64,000 nt of DNA from Spinacia oleracea. Taxonomy: Eukaryota > Streptophyta > Magnoliopsida > Caryophyllales > Amaranthaceae. The DNA is taken from contig NC_079492.1 of NCBI RefSeq assembly GCF_020520425.1, positions 139,628,361 through 139,692,360 on the forward strand. The letters are read 5' to 3'. Of the stretch, positions 45,526 to 55,708 are shown in pieces. The position numbers were made by a program, and so were the translations under genes. Position 1 is the first letter of the stretch. Each line of letters starts with the position of its first letter. The notes below the pieces were generated by a model. The model was not told the DNA's origin and did not search any database. It saw nothing but the letters and a program-made list of their open reading frames with translations.

Positions 45526-46092
45526 AGGGATGGAAATGGGTGGGATTTGGATTTGGTGGAGCATCACTTACATCCATCACCCACCTCGATCCGCTCCACC
45601 CGGTCCATCCGTCACCCGGTTTACTCATCACCCGCATTCCGTCCATCCATCACGCGCGGGTGAATCGGGTGGATCGGGTGATATTCGGGTGAAAATGGTA
45701 AACCATTAAAAAATCACCACCTAATAATATGCATAATAATTAACCAAAAGAAAAAAAAAATTATATACCTACATTTATCTCCGAAACATATAATTATTTC
45801 TTATTACGCATAACTTATAACTAAAAAAAATAAAACAAGCACTAACTTTAATAAGTAATGGATTTATCAACACGTTTTATGTTTAAATATAAATATAAAT
45901 AATATATTTAAAATAAACGGGTGACGGATAGGGTGGTAAACGGGTGATGGACCGGGTGATGGATAAAAAAACATCACCCGCATCCGACCCGCATCCATCA
46001 CCCGCTTTTCATCCATTTAATTCGGATTTTCATCCGTTTAATTATAGAGGGTGACCGGGTTCATGGATCATCCACTGGATATTTCCATCCCT
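45526..46092. mobile_element. hAT-like element with CGGGTGA-rich interior
   Basis: It has inverted ends AGGGATGGAAAT and its complement ATTTCCATCCCT, with flanking direct repeat AGGTAT (45520-45525 and 46093-46098; only six bases match). The interior is full of GGTGATGG/CCATCACC modules in opposite orientation on the two sides (CATCCATCACCCGC and CGGGTGATGGACCGGGTG). This gives a strong foldback. It is non-coding. Confidence 0.7.
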
Positions 46093-46134
46093 AGGTATAG
46101 CGAGAGGCCGAGAGCCTCATAGAGTAATGACTTA

Positions 46135-46275
46135 GGCCCCGTTTCGTTCACTTTCAGGACCTTGTTACTTATTTCAGATTTAATCAGATTAGATCAGATC
46201 AGATCAGATCAGAATAAAAAAATAAGTTTAGATCAAATCGGATCAGAGCAGACCAGATCAGATTATTAGTATTAA

Positions 46276-46306
<31 letters not shown>

Positions 46307-47605
46307 ATTTTATTACTATTATTGCTTTACTAAAAAAGAATGTTGTTGTCGGTGCAATTAAAATCTATTATTTAAGTCATAAACAAACATTAACAAAACA
46401 TTCAAATTCGTCATGTCCAAATTAAAACCATTAAGTCCAGATCAGAAACGATATGATCAAATCATGTCCATATCAGAGCTGATTTTTACAGATCAGAACC
46501 ATTATATATCCAGACCAGAACCGGTATGATCACATAATATCCAGATCATGTTCAGATCTGCAAAGATCTTGTCTAGATTTGAACCGATCCTTACAAATCA
46601 TGTCCGGTCCTTACAGAACCAATATGTTCATACCAGAACTGATTTGTATAGATCATGTCCAGATCAGAATCGATATGTCTAGATTAGAACTGGTCTAGAT
46701 ATCGACTATGTACAGATTATGTTTAGATCAGAATTGATTTGTACAAATCATGTCCAGATCAAAACTAGTCTGTAAAGATCATGGCCAGATCAGAACTGAT
46801 ATGTACATATCATGTCCAGATCAGAACTAATCTGTATAAATCATATCCAGATCAGAATTGATCTTATCTATATATATAGATCATGTCCATATCAAAATTG
46901 ATATACAAAGATCATGTCCAGATCAGAACCCATATGTGTAGATCATAACCCATATATTCCGATCGATCTATCTAGATCATGTCTGAATCTGTAATGATTT
47001 GTCAAGATCAAGTCCATATCAAAACCCATATGTTCGGATCATGTCCAAATTTGAATCGATCCATTCCGATCAAAATCGATCTGTTTAGATCATGTCCAAA
47101 TCAGAACTTGTCTGTATAGATCACGTCTAGATCAAAACTTCTCTATATAGATCATGTCCAGATCTGTACTAATCATGCTCATATTAGAACCGACATGTCC
47201 AGATCATATCCAGATCAGAACCTTTGTACATATCATCCCCAAATCAGAACCGGTCTGTATAGATTATATCCAAATCAAAACTAATGTGTCCAGATCATAA
47301 CCCCTCTTTATGGATCATGTCTAGGTCTATCTAATATAAGGAATATTTAAATCATGAGTAAAGTCAAATAAATAATAACAATATTATAAATTTGTGTAAC
47401 ATTTATTTTACATGTAAGTCGTTTAATATTAATAAATGTAGATTTTTGTTTAAACTTAATTTTGAAAAATCATATCAAATCAGATCAGACCAGATCATAT
47501 TATAACAAATAAGTTCAGATCAGATCAGAAAAAATAAGTTCAGATCTGACTAGATGAGATCATATTAAATCAGATCAGGAGAAATAAGGTGAACTAAACG
47601 GGGCC
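46135..47605. mobile_element. Tourist-like element expanded by a minisatellite
   Basis: It has ends GGCCCCGTTTCGTTCACTTT and the inverse of GGCCCCGTTTAGTTCACCTT, flanked by TTA (46132-46134 and 47606-47608). The 1471-bp interior is dominated by about 1 kb of irregular tandem repeats around AGATCATGTCCAGATCAGAAC, plus (GATCA)n and (ATT)n runs near the left end. The repeat word continues the subterminal GATCAGATCAG of the element itself, so the array probably grew from its own ends. It is non-coding. Confidence 0.8.
46410..47320. repeat. AGATCATGTCCAGATCAGAACC minisatellite
   Basis: There are about 25-30 diverged units of roughly 20-45 bp. The constant core is GATCATGTCCAGATCAGAA, and a variable spacer contains CGATATGT, TGATCTGTA or similar. 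Spacing is irregular, unlike a CRISPR array or a centromeric satellite. Confidence 0.85.
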
Positions 47606-47608
47606 TTA

Positions 47609-48336
47609 GAGCATGTTTATCAAACACCTTGATTTTAACTTCAACCTAATAAAATATAATATTTTACTTTTTTCTCTTCCCAACACCAAACCCAACACTT
47701 ACAATATTTAACAACATTTACTCTGTATCAAACACTAAAAATATCATATTTCTCCTACATCATCCATATCCCACGTACATTTATATCTCATGATATTATC
47801 ATGGATAAGTAAATAATCAAATGAAATCTTGGTCACCCGGCTTAGATGTGATGAAAGAAAAAGTGACAGATGTATTAGTGGCATAATTTTTTATTAATTA
47901 ATTTTTTTAATTAACAAAAAATAAATAAAGAAGAGAGGAAAATTAAGAATTTTTTTTTTGTGTGTGATCTAAAGTGGATCTAATTAGTGTCTATTTATAG
48001 AGCATAAAAAAATAAAGACATTTATAAAAAAAAAAAATTATTATTTTAATTGATATTGTAAATTTGCAATGGTTATGTATATTTAACAACAAATCTAGGT
48101 CATTGAAATCACATTGCAATTTTTTTTTTAAAGATAATCAATAATTTTGGTCCTCGTATGGCACATGTCAAGCTCTCCACACAAGAGTTTGGTTTTCCAT
48201 TTGGTGTTCATGAACACCAATTTTTCTTTGGTTTCATTCTCTCTCTTTCTTTCTCAGTCATCTCTCTACCTCTTTTATTATTTTTATTCACTTCTATTTC
48301 TTAAACACCAAATCACGGTGTTTGATAAACATACTC
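47609..48336. mobile_element. Second Tourist-like element abutting the first
   Basis: It has inverted ends GAGCATGTTTATCAAACACC and the inverse of GAGTATGTTTATCAAACACC, flanked by TTA at 47606-47608 and 48337-48339. It is 728 bp and shares the left TTA with the right TTA of the neighbour at 46135-47605, so one element probably inserted at the other's edge. It is non-coding. Confidence 0.8.
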
Positions 48337-48548
48337 TTAGGTGTGATTAATTTTAGGTTTTAACTTTGGGCTATTACCTCTGAAGCTGTAACCAAGTAAT
48401 TTTAGTTGCATAATAAGTAGAACTTGGTATAACAATGACTTGTACATTACTACATGAATGGTAAATTCCTTTTTGTATGATGCACATGTTATTAACTTAA
48501 AAATCAAATAAAGATGGAAAACACGGAACACAAAACACAAATAAACGT

Positions 48549-48702
48549 GATTGAAATTGAATTTGGTAGGGAAGATCCGTGTTCGATCCCTCGCAACAAC
48601 AATTGGGAGGGGACTGAAACCTATCAACCCAGAACACGCCCAGAATCCGAATTAGCCTTAAGAGTGAACCGGGTGCTAACACATAAAAAAAAAAAAAAAA
48701 AG
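48549..48702 (+). mobile_element. SINE copy with poly-A tail
   Basis: A B-box-like GTGTTCGATCCCTCG (near 48580) is followed by a family tail (CCGAATTAGCC, GTGAACCGGGTGCTAACAC) and a 17-A run. The short direct repeat GTGATT lies on both sides. The 5' head (A box) is not clear, so the copy may be truncated. It shares its tail with 31265-31380. Confidence 0.6.
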
Positions 48703-49064
48703 TGATTTACACACGTTAAAGTAGATGTTTTACAAGATAGGAGATGCAATGGCCAAAAGTCCAAATTTAAAGCGTGTTATCTTCAACTTATTAAATTCAG
48801 TTAAGTTTAGAAAAATTAAGGGTTACATAAGATTATTTTACCACCTTACAATAGGAAATAGATGTAAGGAATGAAGAGGATAGGAAATAGAGTAAAGAAA
48901 TGAAAGAGGATTTTACTAGGTGAATGCAAATAGGAATTTTGAAATGGGGGTCTAAAATAAAAGCATGATGTTTTTCCCACTTAAGTGTCGCTTTTAGACT
49001 ACTCGAAAAGGCCTACTCGGTGCGGTGTGTTTGTAAGTCAACCAAGAACTTGTACTACGGAGTA
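48703..49064. other. Intergenic, no gene seen
   Basis: Short AT-rich spacer without an open frame of interest. It ends in a TACGGAGTAC motif that overlaps the left flank of the next MITE. Confidence 0.4.
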
Positions 49065-49392
49065 CTCCCTCCGTCCCGGAATACTCGATCCGGTTTGACC
49101 GACACAGAGTTTAAGGGACTTGAATTGACTTATTTAATTTAATAGGTAGTAGTTGATAGTGGGATATTATTTTAATGTAGTTAGTGAGAAATGTGTAAAG
49201 GGGTAGGGTTGGGGGAGAGTAGGGGTTGAATTTTTAATTATTTTTTGTATGGAGTAGGGGTGAGGTGGGTTAATAGGGGTGGAGTGAGAAATAATATAAT
49301 ATTGTTAGAATATTTCCATTTTTAGAAACAAGTCAAGTATTAAGGGACAGCCCGATAAGAAAAACAGGTCAAGTATTTCGGGACGGAGGGAG
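49065..49392. mobile_element. Stowaway-type MITE, copy 2
   Basis: The 328-bp sister of the element at 667-992, in the same orientation, with the same CTCCCTCCGTCCCGGAATAC end and flanking TA (49063-49064 and 49393-49394). By eye the two differ by a small number of substitutions and 1-2 bp length changes, so both are young. Confidence 0.92.
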
Positions 49393-49514
49393 TATAAATT
49401 TGCAATTCACATAGCATATACGGAGTACTAGTACAAGCGTTAAAAAGATACGGAGTACAGTACAACATCAGAAACTGACCAATTAAATTTTATATTTAAA
49501 TATCATGATTCATA

Positions 49515-49758
49515 CTCCCTCTAACCTACAAAAATCTCATTTTTTAGACACATTTATCAATGCTCAACTTTAATCATTAATACATTTAATTATTCAACAG
49601 AAAAATTTATGAAAAAATGATATTTAAAAAAAAATTGAGACAAGCCCAACAATACCACAAAAATATTGTTTATTTATGAAAAGGAAAACATGGTCAAAAT
49701 AAATTTCCAAATTGTGTAAAAAGAAAAACTTGAGAGGCTTTTGTGGGACTAAAGAGAG
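49515..49758. mobile_element. Stowaway-type MITE
   Basis: It has inverted ends CTCCCTCTAACCTACAAAAA and the inverse of CTCTCTTTAGTCCCACAAAA, flanked by TA at 49513-49514 and 49759-49760. It is 244 bp and non-coding. Confidence 0.8.
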
Positions 49759-49878
49759 TAATTCTCTAAATTAAATAATTCAGTTATACAATCGCTCATA
49801 CTCCGTACTCCGTATCAATTAACATATTTGACTCAGTACATGCTTTGTCACTTAAATTACAGATTAGCTTAGTAGAAA

Positions 49879-50316
49879 CTAGATTAGATCCCGTGCACGC
49901 ACGGATTTTGATCATTCTTTTTCACAAAATATTTAACAGATTATCTCCAAAACTATTACATAGTTATAACATTTTTAACATACTCGTTTAAATTTATTCA
50001 TCTAATATGCATATTTAAAATGTTAATATGGTAATTTGACCAAAATATTGAGCGATATATTTTCCATTATTAATATAACGATTTGACTAAAATATTACCA
50101 ATTTAGAATAATTATTATTACGTCGTATCTATTATTGTCATAATTTATAAACTAAATTTTGTTTCCATACATAAATATTTTATAAAAAAAAGATAGAGAA
50201 TAAAAATAAAATAAAAACAGATACACTTTTTAAGGAAGTGGTTTTTGGCGGGAAAAAATCGCACCAGGAATTGACACGTGTCATTCCTGTTGTCTCTTTT
50301 AGTATATAGTAATAGA
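49879..50316 (-). mobile_element. Non-autonomous Helitron B (minus strand)
   Basis: On the minus strand it starts TCTATTACTATATACTAAAAG after an A and ends CTAG before a T. The hairpin CCGTGCGTGCACGG lies about ten bases from the end. It is 438 bp and belongs to the same family as Helitron A at 10439 (shared starts GAGACA.CAGGAATGACAC and inner GGCGGGAAAAAAT motif). It is non-coding. Confidence 0.93.
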
Positions 50317-50449
50317 TTACATGAATTACAACTTGCAAAATTTTAAACTAAAATTAAGATTAAAACAAAAGGTGAAATAAGTATTAATATAAATAGTTAA
50401 ATACCATGCAAATGAAAAAGTACAAAGTATCTTTTTTTTAGGCATTTTA

Positions 50450-51010
50450 TTAGAGTAAATCGAATTCCACCAAATTTTGTAGACTTTGGGGAAACGAGTT
50501 GATACAAATACGCTCCAAATTAACCTCGGTTTCACATCTAGCTACAGAATGAGCTACCGTATTGCCCGCTCTTCATCATAGAAAAGGAAAAGAGAAATAT
50601 GTAATGGGCCTGGGCAACCCAATAAGGAGGAGAAGAGTTCGGTCCACTTATAAGTCTAATGGAGGTTCTACACTAAAACCAATTGACAATAGTGGGAGTG
50701 ACTCCACAAGCTTATAAGGTGATATTTGCTCTCCTCTTTCTCCAACGTGGGACAACTCACATGTGAACAGCATAGGGTCTTAACACAGCACCAGCTTCAG
50801 CAAGTAAAAAAGTAAGTTCCCCTCCTCATCTCTAATCACAACCCCAAAATTCACCCCATAACCATTCGAAATGTTAACATGTGCATCCAAATTAACTTTA
50901 ACACTATTATGTGGGGGTAAGAGTGTAAGACCACCTTCTCCTTAATCCTTATATACACCATAATCCTCATTGTACCGCATAAAATCTGGAACTACCATCA
51001 CCGATTCCAC
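50450..51010 (-). mobile_element. LINE remnant: RNase H domain pieces
   Basis: On the minus strand two pieces of a plant LINE-type RNase H domain are readable. The first (about 50800-50960) gives VKVNLDAHVNISNGYGVNFG and GVVIRDEEGN, then LLAEAGAV after a frame change. The second (about 50460-50570) gives GNTVAHSVARCETEVNLERI, then NSFPQSLQNLVEFDLL and a stop. These match the start (catalytic D) and end (NxVAH) of RVT_3-type RNase H at the end of plant L1 ORF2. The middle is replaced by about 190 bp (50586-50775) of unrelated sequence that resembles a short LTR-type insertion (CAACGTGGGACAACTC). A diverged host RNase-H-like gene is the alternative. Confidence 0.7.
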
Positions 51011-51284
51011 TTTTGTTTTTGCTCTCAAAGACACCCTTATTTCTGCGGAACCATGACGCCCATGCCAGTTCTACTCCAATCAAATTGTGATTTCCTCCAA
51101 GTGTATTCCTTTATCTTATTAGTATTATGATATGTTATTATATTATGGTAAATCTCGCATGTCGTCCTTTGATATACTTCATGAAATTATGATAACACTT
51201 TGCATTATTGTTTCCTTTTGTTTTGTTATGAACAAGTTAATTAGTGCACTACTTTTGTGGAGTAATTTCGGTATGATATTTATA

Positions 51285-51514
51285 CTTCATCCGTTGCGGA
51301 AATATCGCACTATTTGTTTTTTACACTATTCATAATATGCCTTTGGTCAAATTTTTGTGTAAGGAAATTTTAGTCATGTGGGGGTGGTGTTAGATTCGTA
51401 TCGATAAATATTTTCTAAATATTATTTTTTTATAATTTACGATGTGAGATATTTCAAAGTAAGGGTTAGGGGAGTAAAAGTTAACCATAGTGCGATATTT
51501 TCGAAACGGAGAAG
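51285..51514. mobile_element. Worn Stowaway-type MITE
   Basis: It has inverted ends CTTCATCCGTTGCGGAAATA and the inverse of CTTCTCCGTTTCGAAAATA, each extending to CGCACTA. Left flank is TA; the right flank is no longer a clean TA. It is non-coding. Confidence 0.7.
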
Positions 51515-51679
51515 ATATGAATTTTCAGTTTGTCGTGTAATCAAGTTATATTTTAATCTTAATTTTGTATACCGATACAACTTATCAAGAAAACTATTTC
51601 AGTTATTTTACTCATTGATGATTGGATTGCTAACGAAGGGATAGTTTTAATCATAAGTTGTTAAAATATGATTGGATTA

Positions 51680-52034
51680 CTCCCTTTGTCTCTTTTTGTT
51701 CTTTACGTTTTCCTTTTTGGGTATTTCAAAATGTTATTTACATTTCCTTTTATATTATCACATAAATGACTTATTATTCTATCAAAATTTGTGTCCAATT
51801 ATTATTTTAACCAATTAAATTCATTGGGTCATTTAATATCTCACACTTTTCCATCGGGACATTAAATTTTTCTCATTTCCCAATATCAGAATTTTGATAA
51901 AAGTGAAAACATTATAAATAAACGTAATTTATCTTGTTTAAATAAAAAAAATTAAGGAATCTCGATGCAAATTAATTAATCGTTAAAACGTGTGAAAAAT
52001 ATCAAACGTAAAAAACAAAAAGAGACGGAGGGAG
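51680..52034. mobile_element. Stowaway-type MITE
   Basis: It has inverted ends CTCCCTTTGTCTCTTTTTGT and the inverse of CTCCCTCCGTCTCTTTTTG, flanked by TA at 51678-51679 and 52035-52036. It is 355 bp. Its interior is shared with the truncated relative at 52706-52985. Confidence 0.85.
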
Positions 52035-52229
52035 TAGTATTTATTCGGTAGTGGAGTAAAAACAAGCATGGTATTATGGAATTATTTTGTTTTAATTAAA
52101 GCATGCAAGGTGTATAGACATACTGTTTTTGTGATGTTATGTATGTTTGTCTCATTGCGCGTGATCCGGACATAATTTAGACAAATTAAATTAGATTTAA
52201 TTAATTGATGAATTAAATTACATTTTACG

Positions 52230-52330
52230 TACTAAACTGAACTGAACTTAACTTAACTTAATTTAACTTAAATTAAATTAACTTAACTGAATTGAACTGA
52301 ATTGAATTGAACTTCCATAAAATTAAACCA
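52230..52330. repeat. CTTAACTGAACTGAA-type short tandem repeats
   Basis: About 80 bp of irregular AACTGAA/AACTTAA repeats, the same word as in the ABCC10 intron element at 39719. No inverted ends are evident here. Confidence 0.6.
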
Positions 52331-52705
52331 AAAAAATAGGGTCTTTCTAGTATAGTAGTACTACGTTCTTTTTGACACTAATTAAAACTAATACTATGTA
52401 GGAGAGAAGCTCCCGACGATGAACACGAGCTGACAAGTTAAGGCTAGAGAAATCCCGAAACGGGTAAAAAGTTGAAGTTTAATTTGGTGGTGTATATATA
52501 TAATTCTAAACCTTTTAAAAGCAAGAGATGTCTCTTTGAAACAGTGTAATGATAGTCGGCCCTTATATTCCTAAGGTTATAGTCTGGTACCCTACAAATC
52601 TTGATTGACGTATAATCTTAGGGTAGGAAACTACAAATCATGGAAAGTGAAATTATAGTCATAAGTTGAGTTTAAGCTAAAAGTTAGGTTCTAATCTTTT
52701 ATAGT

Positions 52706-52985
52706 TTCCTCCGTTTAAGATCTATATATTTTTTTCAGGACCTACTAATCAATTTCTAGCCAAAATTAACAAAAATAAACACAAAATAAACCGAATTTAT
52801 AAATATTTTATATTTTGTCAAAAATTATGCCCAAGAATTATTTTAACCAATTAAATTTATTAGGGCATTTAACCTCTAACATTTTCCCAATGTTACATTT
52901 TGGATAAAAATGAAAGCATTATAAATAAACGTAATTTGCATTTTTTAAATAAAAAAATAGAAAGAATCTCAATCCATATTAATTT
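52706..52985. mobile_element. Truncated Stowaway-type MITE
   Basis: The left end (TTTCCTCCGTTTAAGATC) and interior (TTATTTTAACCAATTAAATT, ATTATAAATAAACGTAATTT) match the element at 51680-52034, but the right inverted end is missing. It lies just beyond the F-box gene stop and may supply its 3' UTR or polyadenylation region. Confidence 0.6.
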
Positions 52986-53022
52986 TTCCATAGGAATGGG
53001 CTTATGTTGACCAGCGGTGTAT

Positions 53023-54564
53023 TCATGATGAATTAGGAGTCTCAACCCACTGGTGTAGTGTATTACATTTGGCAAAGTCGTAAAGTTTCTCAAACTTTCC
53101 ATCCGTTAAATTGTAAATGCAACCATCTTCAGCTTCATCTCTACACCCACTCTGTCTGCACGTTACATAATCATCACACTTGTAAATGCAGTTTGGTTTA
53201 AAGTAATTATGGGCAGGAGATACCTCAACCGAAAATGAAGAGTTTGAACCTACAAAAACAGCTCTATTTCCCAGGCTTGTCACTTCCGTCACCTTTCCAG
53301 TGTCAACATTCAACTCAAGTACCTCAAATTTGACGGTACAACGCCGACACCAATGATGGTTAGTATTCACCCACATAACTTGACGGATAACCAACAACTG
53401 ACCTACTGATTCAACCAAGTAATATAAATATAACCATCTATACCCAATGGATTCCAACTGAGTGACTGTATGATTACCAAATTTAAATTGATTTGTCTGA
53501 AATTTGACAACTTTCCCTTTAAAATTAACGCCGTAGAATTCTCCTTGATAATAAGTTATGTCACGACAATAACAACGAAGAAAATTATCATCGTTAAGAA
53601 AATAGTAATCTCCTATTCCTACATTATCAGTCACTGGAATCCAACTACTACCGCCATTCCTCCAGTATAACAACATTGATGGAGTAAGGCGGGTATTTAA
53701 ATGGTCGCGTCCTAATACAAGAAAAGCAACAAAATCAGATGTGGTTGAAGGGTTGGCTGACAATACAAATTTTTCATAGTATATTTCACCAGACCGATCA
53801 ATCCATGATGGCCTAATTTCAGGTGGCTCTATAATGACACCGGAGAAGGGGTTGAAGATCCAGAGTTTATCTCCTACTCCTCCTTTCGTAAATAGCCAAC
53901 CATAAGAAGATAACAACCTTTTGATATAGCCTTGCCCTTTGAGTTGTTGATCGATTAAGGAGTCAGGGAGATTAATATGGCGAATCATATTCTTAGAGAA
54001 GCTAATCAATTGTAAAGGTGGTATCATCAACAATGGAAGTGTGTGTTTACCAATACCAATAGTACTAGTATTATTGTTAATAAAGGCTCGGAAATGAGCG
54101 TCTTTTGCAGCTAATCTCCAAGGAGAACAAACCAATTGTAAAGTCTCAAAGTCTTCATAAAGTTCCAAATGTTCAGCAACCTTAGTAACTAACTCTTTTG
54201 GCAGATTAACCCAATCTACCACAATATTTATACTGTTGCTAAGTGTACAACTCAAAGTATCATCAAATTGAGTACCAGACTTGATAATTGATCTGAATGC
54301 ACCACTTGGATAAGCATAGCCGTAGTGATCAAGGATGTAAGGAGGGATATAATTATTCAAGTCAATCCACACATATTCAAGTCCATACGCTGGAGTATAA
54401 GTGTGCCTAGAATTACCATAATATGGCACAAGGTTACCGTAATTCGGTCCAAAATAAGAGTGACTATAATTACCATAATATGGCAGAGGAGGGATCATCG
54501 GCTGGGGGATCCACCGGATAAGTTCATTGCCTTGCTCCGTCCAAGGTCCATAATTGATTGACAT
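53023..54564 (-). CDS. F-box protein with DUF295/KIB-type beta-propeller
   Basis: A single long coding exon of 513 residues from the ATG at 54564, chosen because a splice acceptor (TATTGTGGCAG) lies just upstream and the extra in-frame residues before it are intron translation. Residues 1-100 are Tyr/Pro/Asn-rich with repeats of YYGN and YGNxxxYYGN. An F-box follows at about 117-153 (WVNLPKELVTKVAEHLELYED, VCSPWRLAAKDAHF). The C-terminal half matches DUF295 (LWIFNPFSG, FYGVNFKGKVVKF, and a last motif GCIYNLTDGKFEKL before the stop). Such proteins act as SCF adaptors in plants; DUF295 genes form fast-evolving clusters and their targets are mostly unknown. The tyrosine-rich N-terminal extension is unusual for the family. 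A non-coding first exon near 55520-55600 is likely. Confidence 0.9.
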   Translation of the reverse strand: MSINYGPWTEQGNELIRWIPQPMIPPLPYYGNYSHSYFGPNYGNLVPYYGNSRHTYTPAYGLEYVWIDLNNYIPPYILDHYGYAYPSGAFRSIIKSGTQFDDTLSCTLSNSINIVVDWVNLPKELVTKVAEHLELYEDFETLQLVCSPWRLAAKDAHFRAFINNNTSTIGIGKHTLPLLMIPPLQLISFSKNMIRHINLPDSLIDQQLKGQGYIKRLLSSYGWLFTKGGVGDKLWIFNPFSGVIIEPPEIRPSWIDRSGEIYYEKFVLSANPSTTSDFVAFLVLGRDHLNTRLTPSMLLYWRNGGSSWIPVTDNVGIGDYYFLNDDNFLRCYCRDITYYQGEFYGVNFKGKVVKFQTNQFKFGNHTVTQLESIGYRWLYLYYLVESVGQLLVIRQVMWVNTNHHWCRRCTVKFEVLELNVDTGKVTEVTSLGNRAVFVGSNSSFSVEVSPAHNYFKPNCIYKCDDYVTCRQSGCRDEAEDGCIYNLTDGKFEKLYDFAKCNTLHQWVETPNSS

Positions 54565-55530
54565 GATTCTGCCACAATAACAACACATTAAAATTAAATT
54601 CAAGGAAATCACTAACCATTTTCAACTAGAATTATACTTCGTCTGTTCTTTTTTAAATGACACAATTATTTAGGCACGTTTACCAATGCACGATTTCAAA
54701 CATTAATATATTCCATTATCGGTAAAAAAAAAATTATAAGTTAATATGTAAAAAGTATTTATTGAGACAAAATCTAATAAAATTTCACACGATTATGTTT
54801 TTTCTTATGCATAAATCACAAAAGGAAGTTAAACGAGCTTGTGTGAACAATGTCAAAACTCAATTGTGTCATGTAAATGAAAACGGAGTAAGTATTAGAC
54901 AAGAACTCTAGAAATGGTCGTAGAATGTTTCTGTGAGTTACACGGAAAACAATACCTTAAACTTATCAACATTTGGGATACCACTCATTAACATATACTT
55001 CGTAGTATATATTTCCATTGCCGATTTCCTTGAATTTCTTGCTACTCCTTAAACATGTTTGTTACAAATAAAAAATTGTACAACCATATAAAAAGCTGTT
55101 CAAACTGCTCAACTATACATACAAATTAGCAAAATGAACTACACATTATTGTGCTTATATGATTGATGGGTTGTACACTTTCATCAACATAAAGGAAAAC
55201 AAATCATACTACTTGATAAGTTTTCTATGTGCAATAACAATTAAAAGAGTTAAACCTAAACGATCATAACTAATCATTATCAAACTACCACAATTATGAA
55301 CCAATTAAACATAAAAACAAATTAAGCGAACAAATTACAGAACATAATTCATTTAACAATTTGAGCCATTCATCATGCAAAATCCACATGATGACATGAG
55401 ACTAAACAATTTCTGGATCCAACAAAAGTACAAATAAAATCAATTAACAGAAAAATCCAAAATCAAAATCGATCTTTACGAAACATAAACATGAATGGAA
55501 GAGGAGGAAAAGAAGATATACACTGTCGTC
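54565..55530 (-). other. Probable 5' UTR intron of the F-box gene
   Basis: Between the acceptor at 54566-54568 and a possible donor near 55520 (minus strand ...GACGACAGTGTATATC) lies about 950 bp of AT-rich DNA. It holds a MITE at 54637-54892 and nothing coding. The upstream exon (about 55525-55640) has a GT-microsatellite (GTGTGTGTGTGTG near 55578) and GA/CT-rich sequence typical of plant 5' UTRs. Confidence 0.5.
54637..54892. mobile_element. Stowaway-type MITE in the F-box gene 5' intron
   Basis: It has inverted ends CTTCGTCTGTTCTTTTTTAA and the inverse of CTTACTCCGTTTTCATTTAC, both running to ATGACACAATT, flanked by TA at 54635-54636 and 54893-54894. It is 256 bp and non-coding. Confidence 0.8.
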
Positions 55531-55708
55531 AATACCCACAGTAGCAGCGACGTACAGAGAAGATGATGCTGGTTTGTTGTGTGTGTGTGTGTGGGGTGGG
55601 CGGAGACTTTAGGGTTTTAAGAGGAGGACGGAGATGAGGAATTCTCAGAACTGTTGGAATTAAGGGAAACACAAAACTGAAAGGAAGTTTGAGGGAAACA
55701 AACACTAA

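Noticed and set aside
46410-47320. Array resembling CRISPR-like regular repeats
   Set aside because: Units vary in length and sequence, spacers are not unique sequences of constant size, and the array lies inside a plant transposon.
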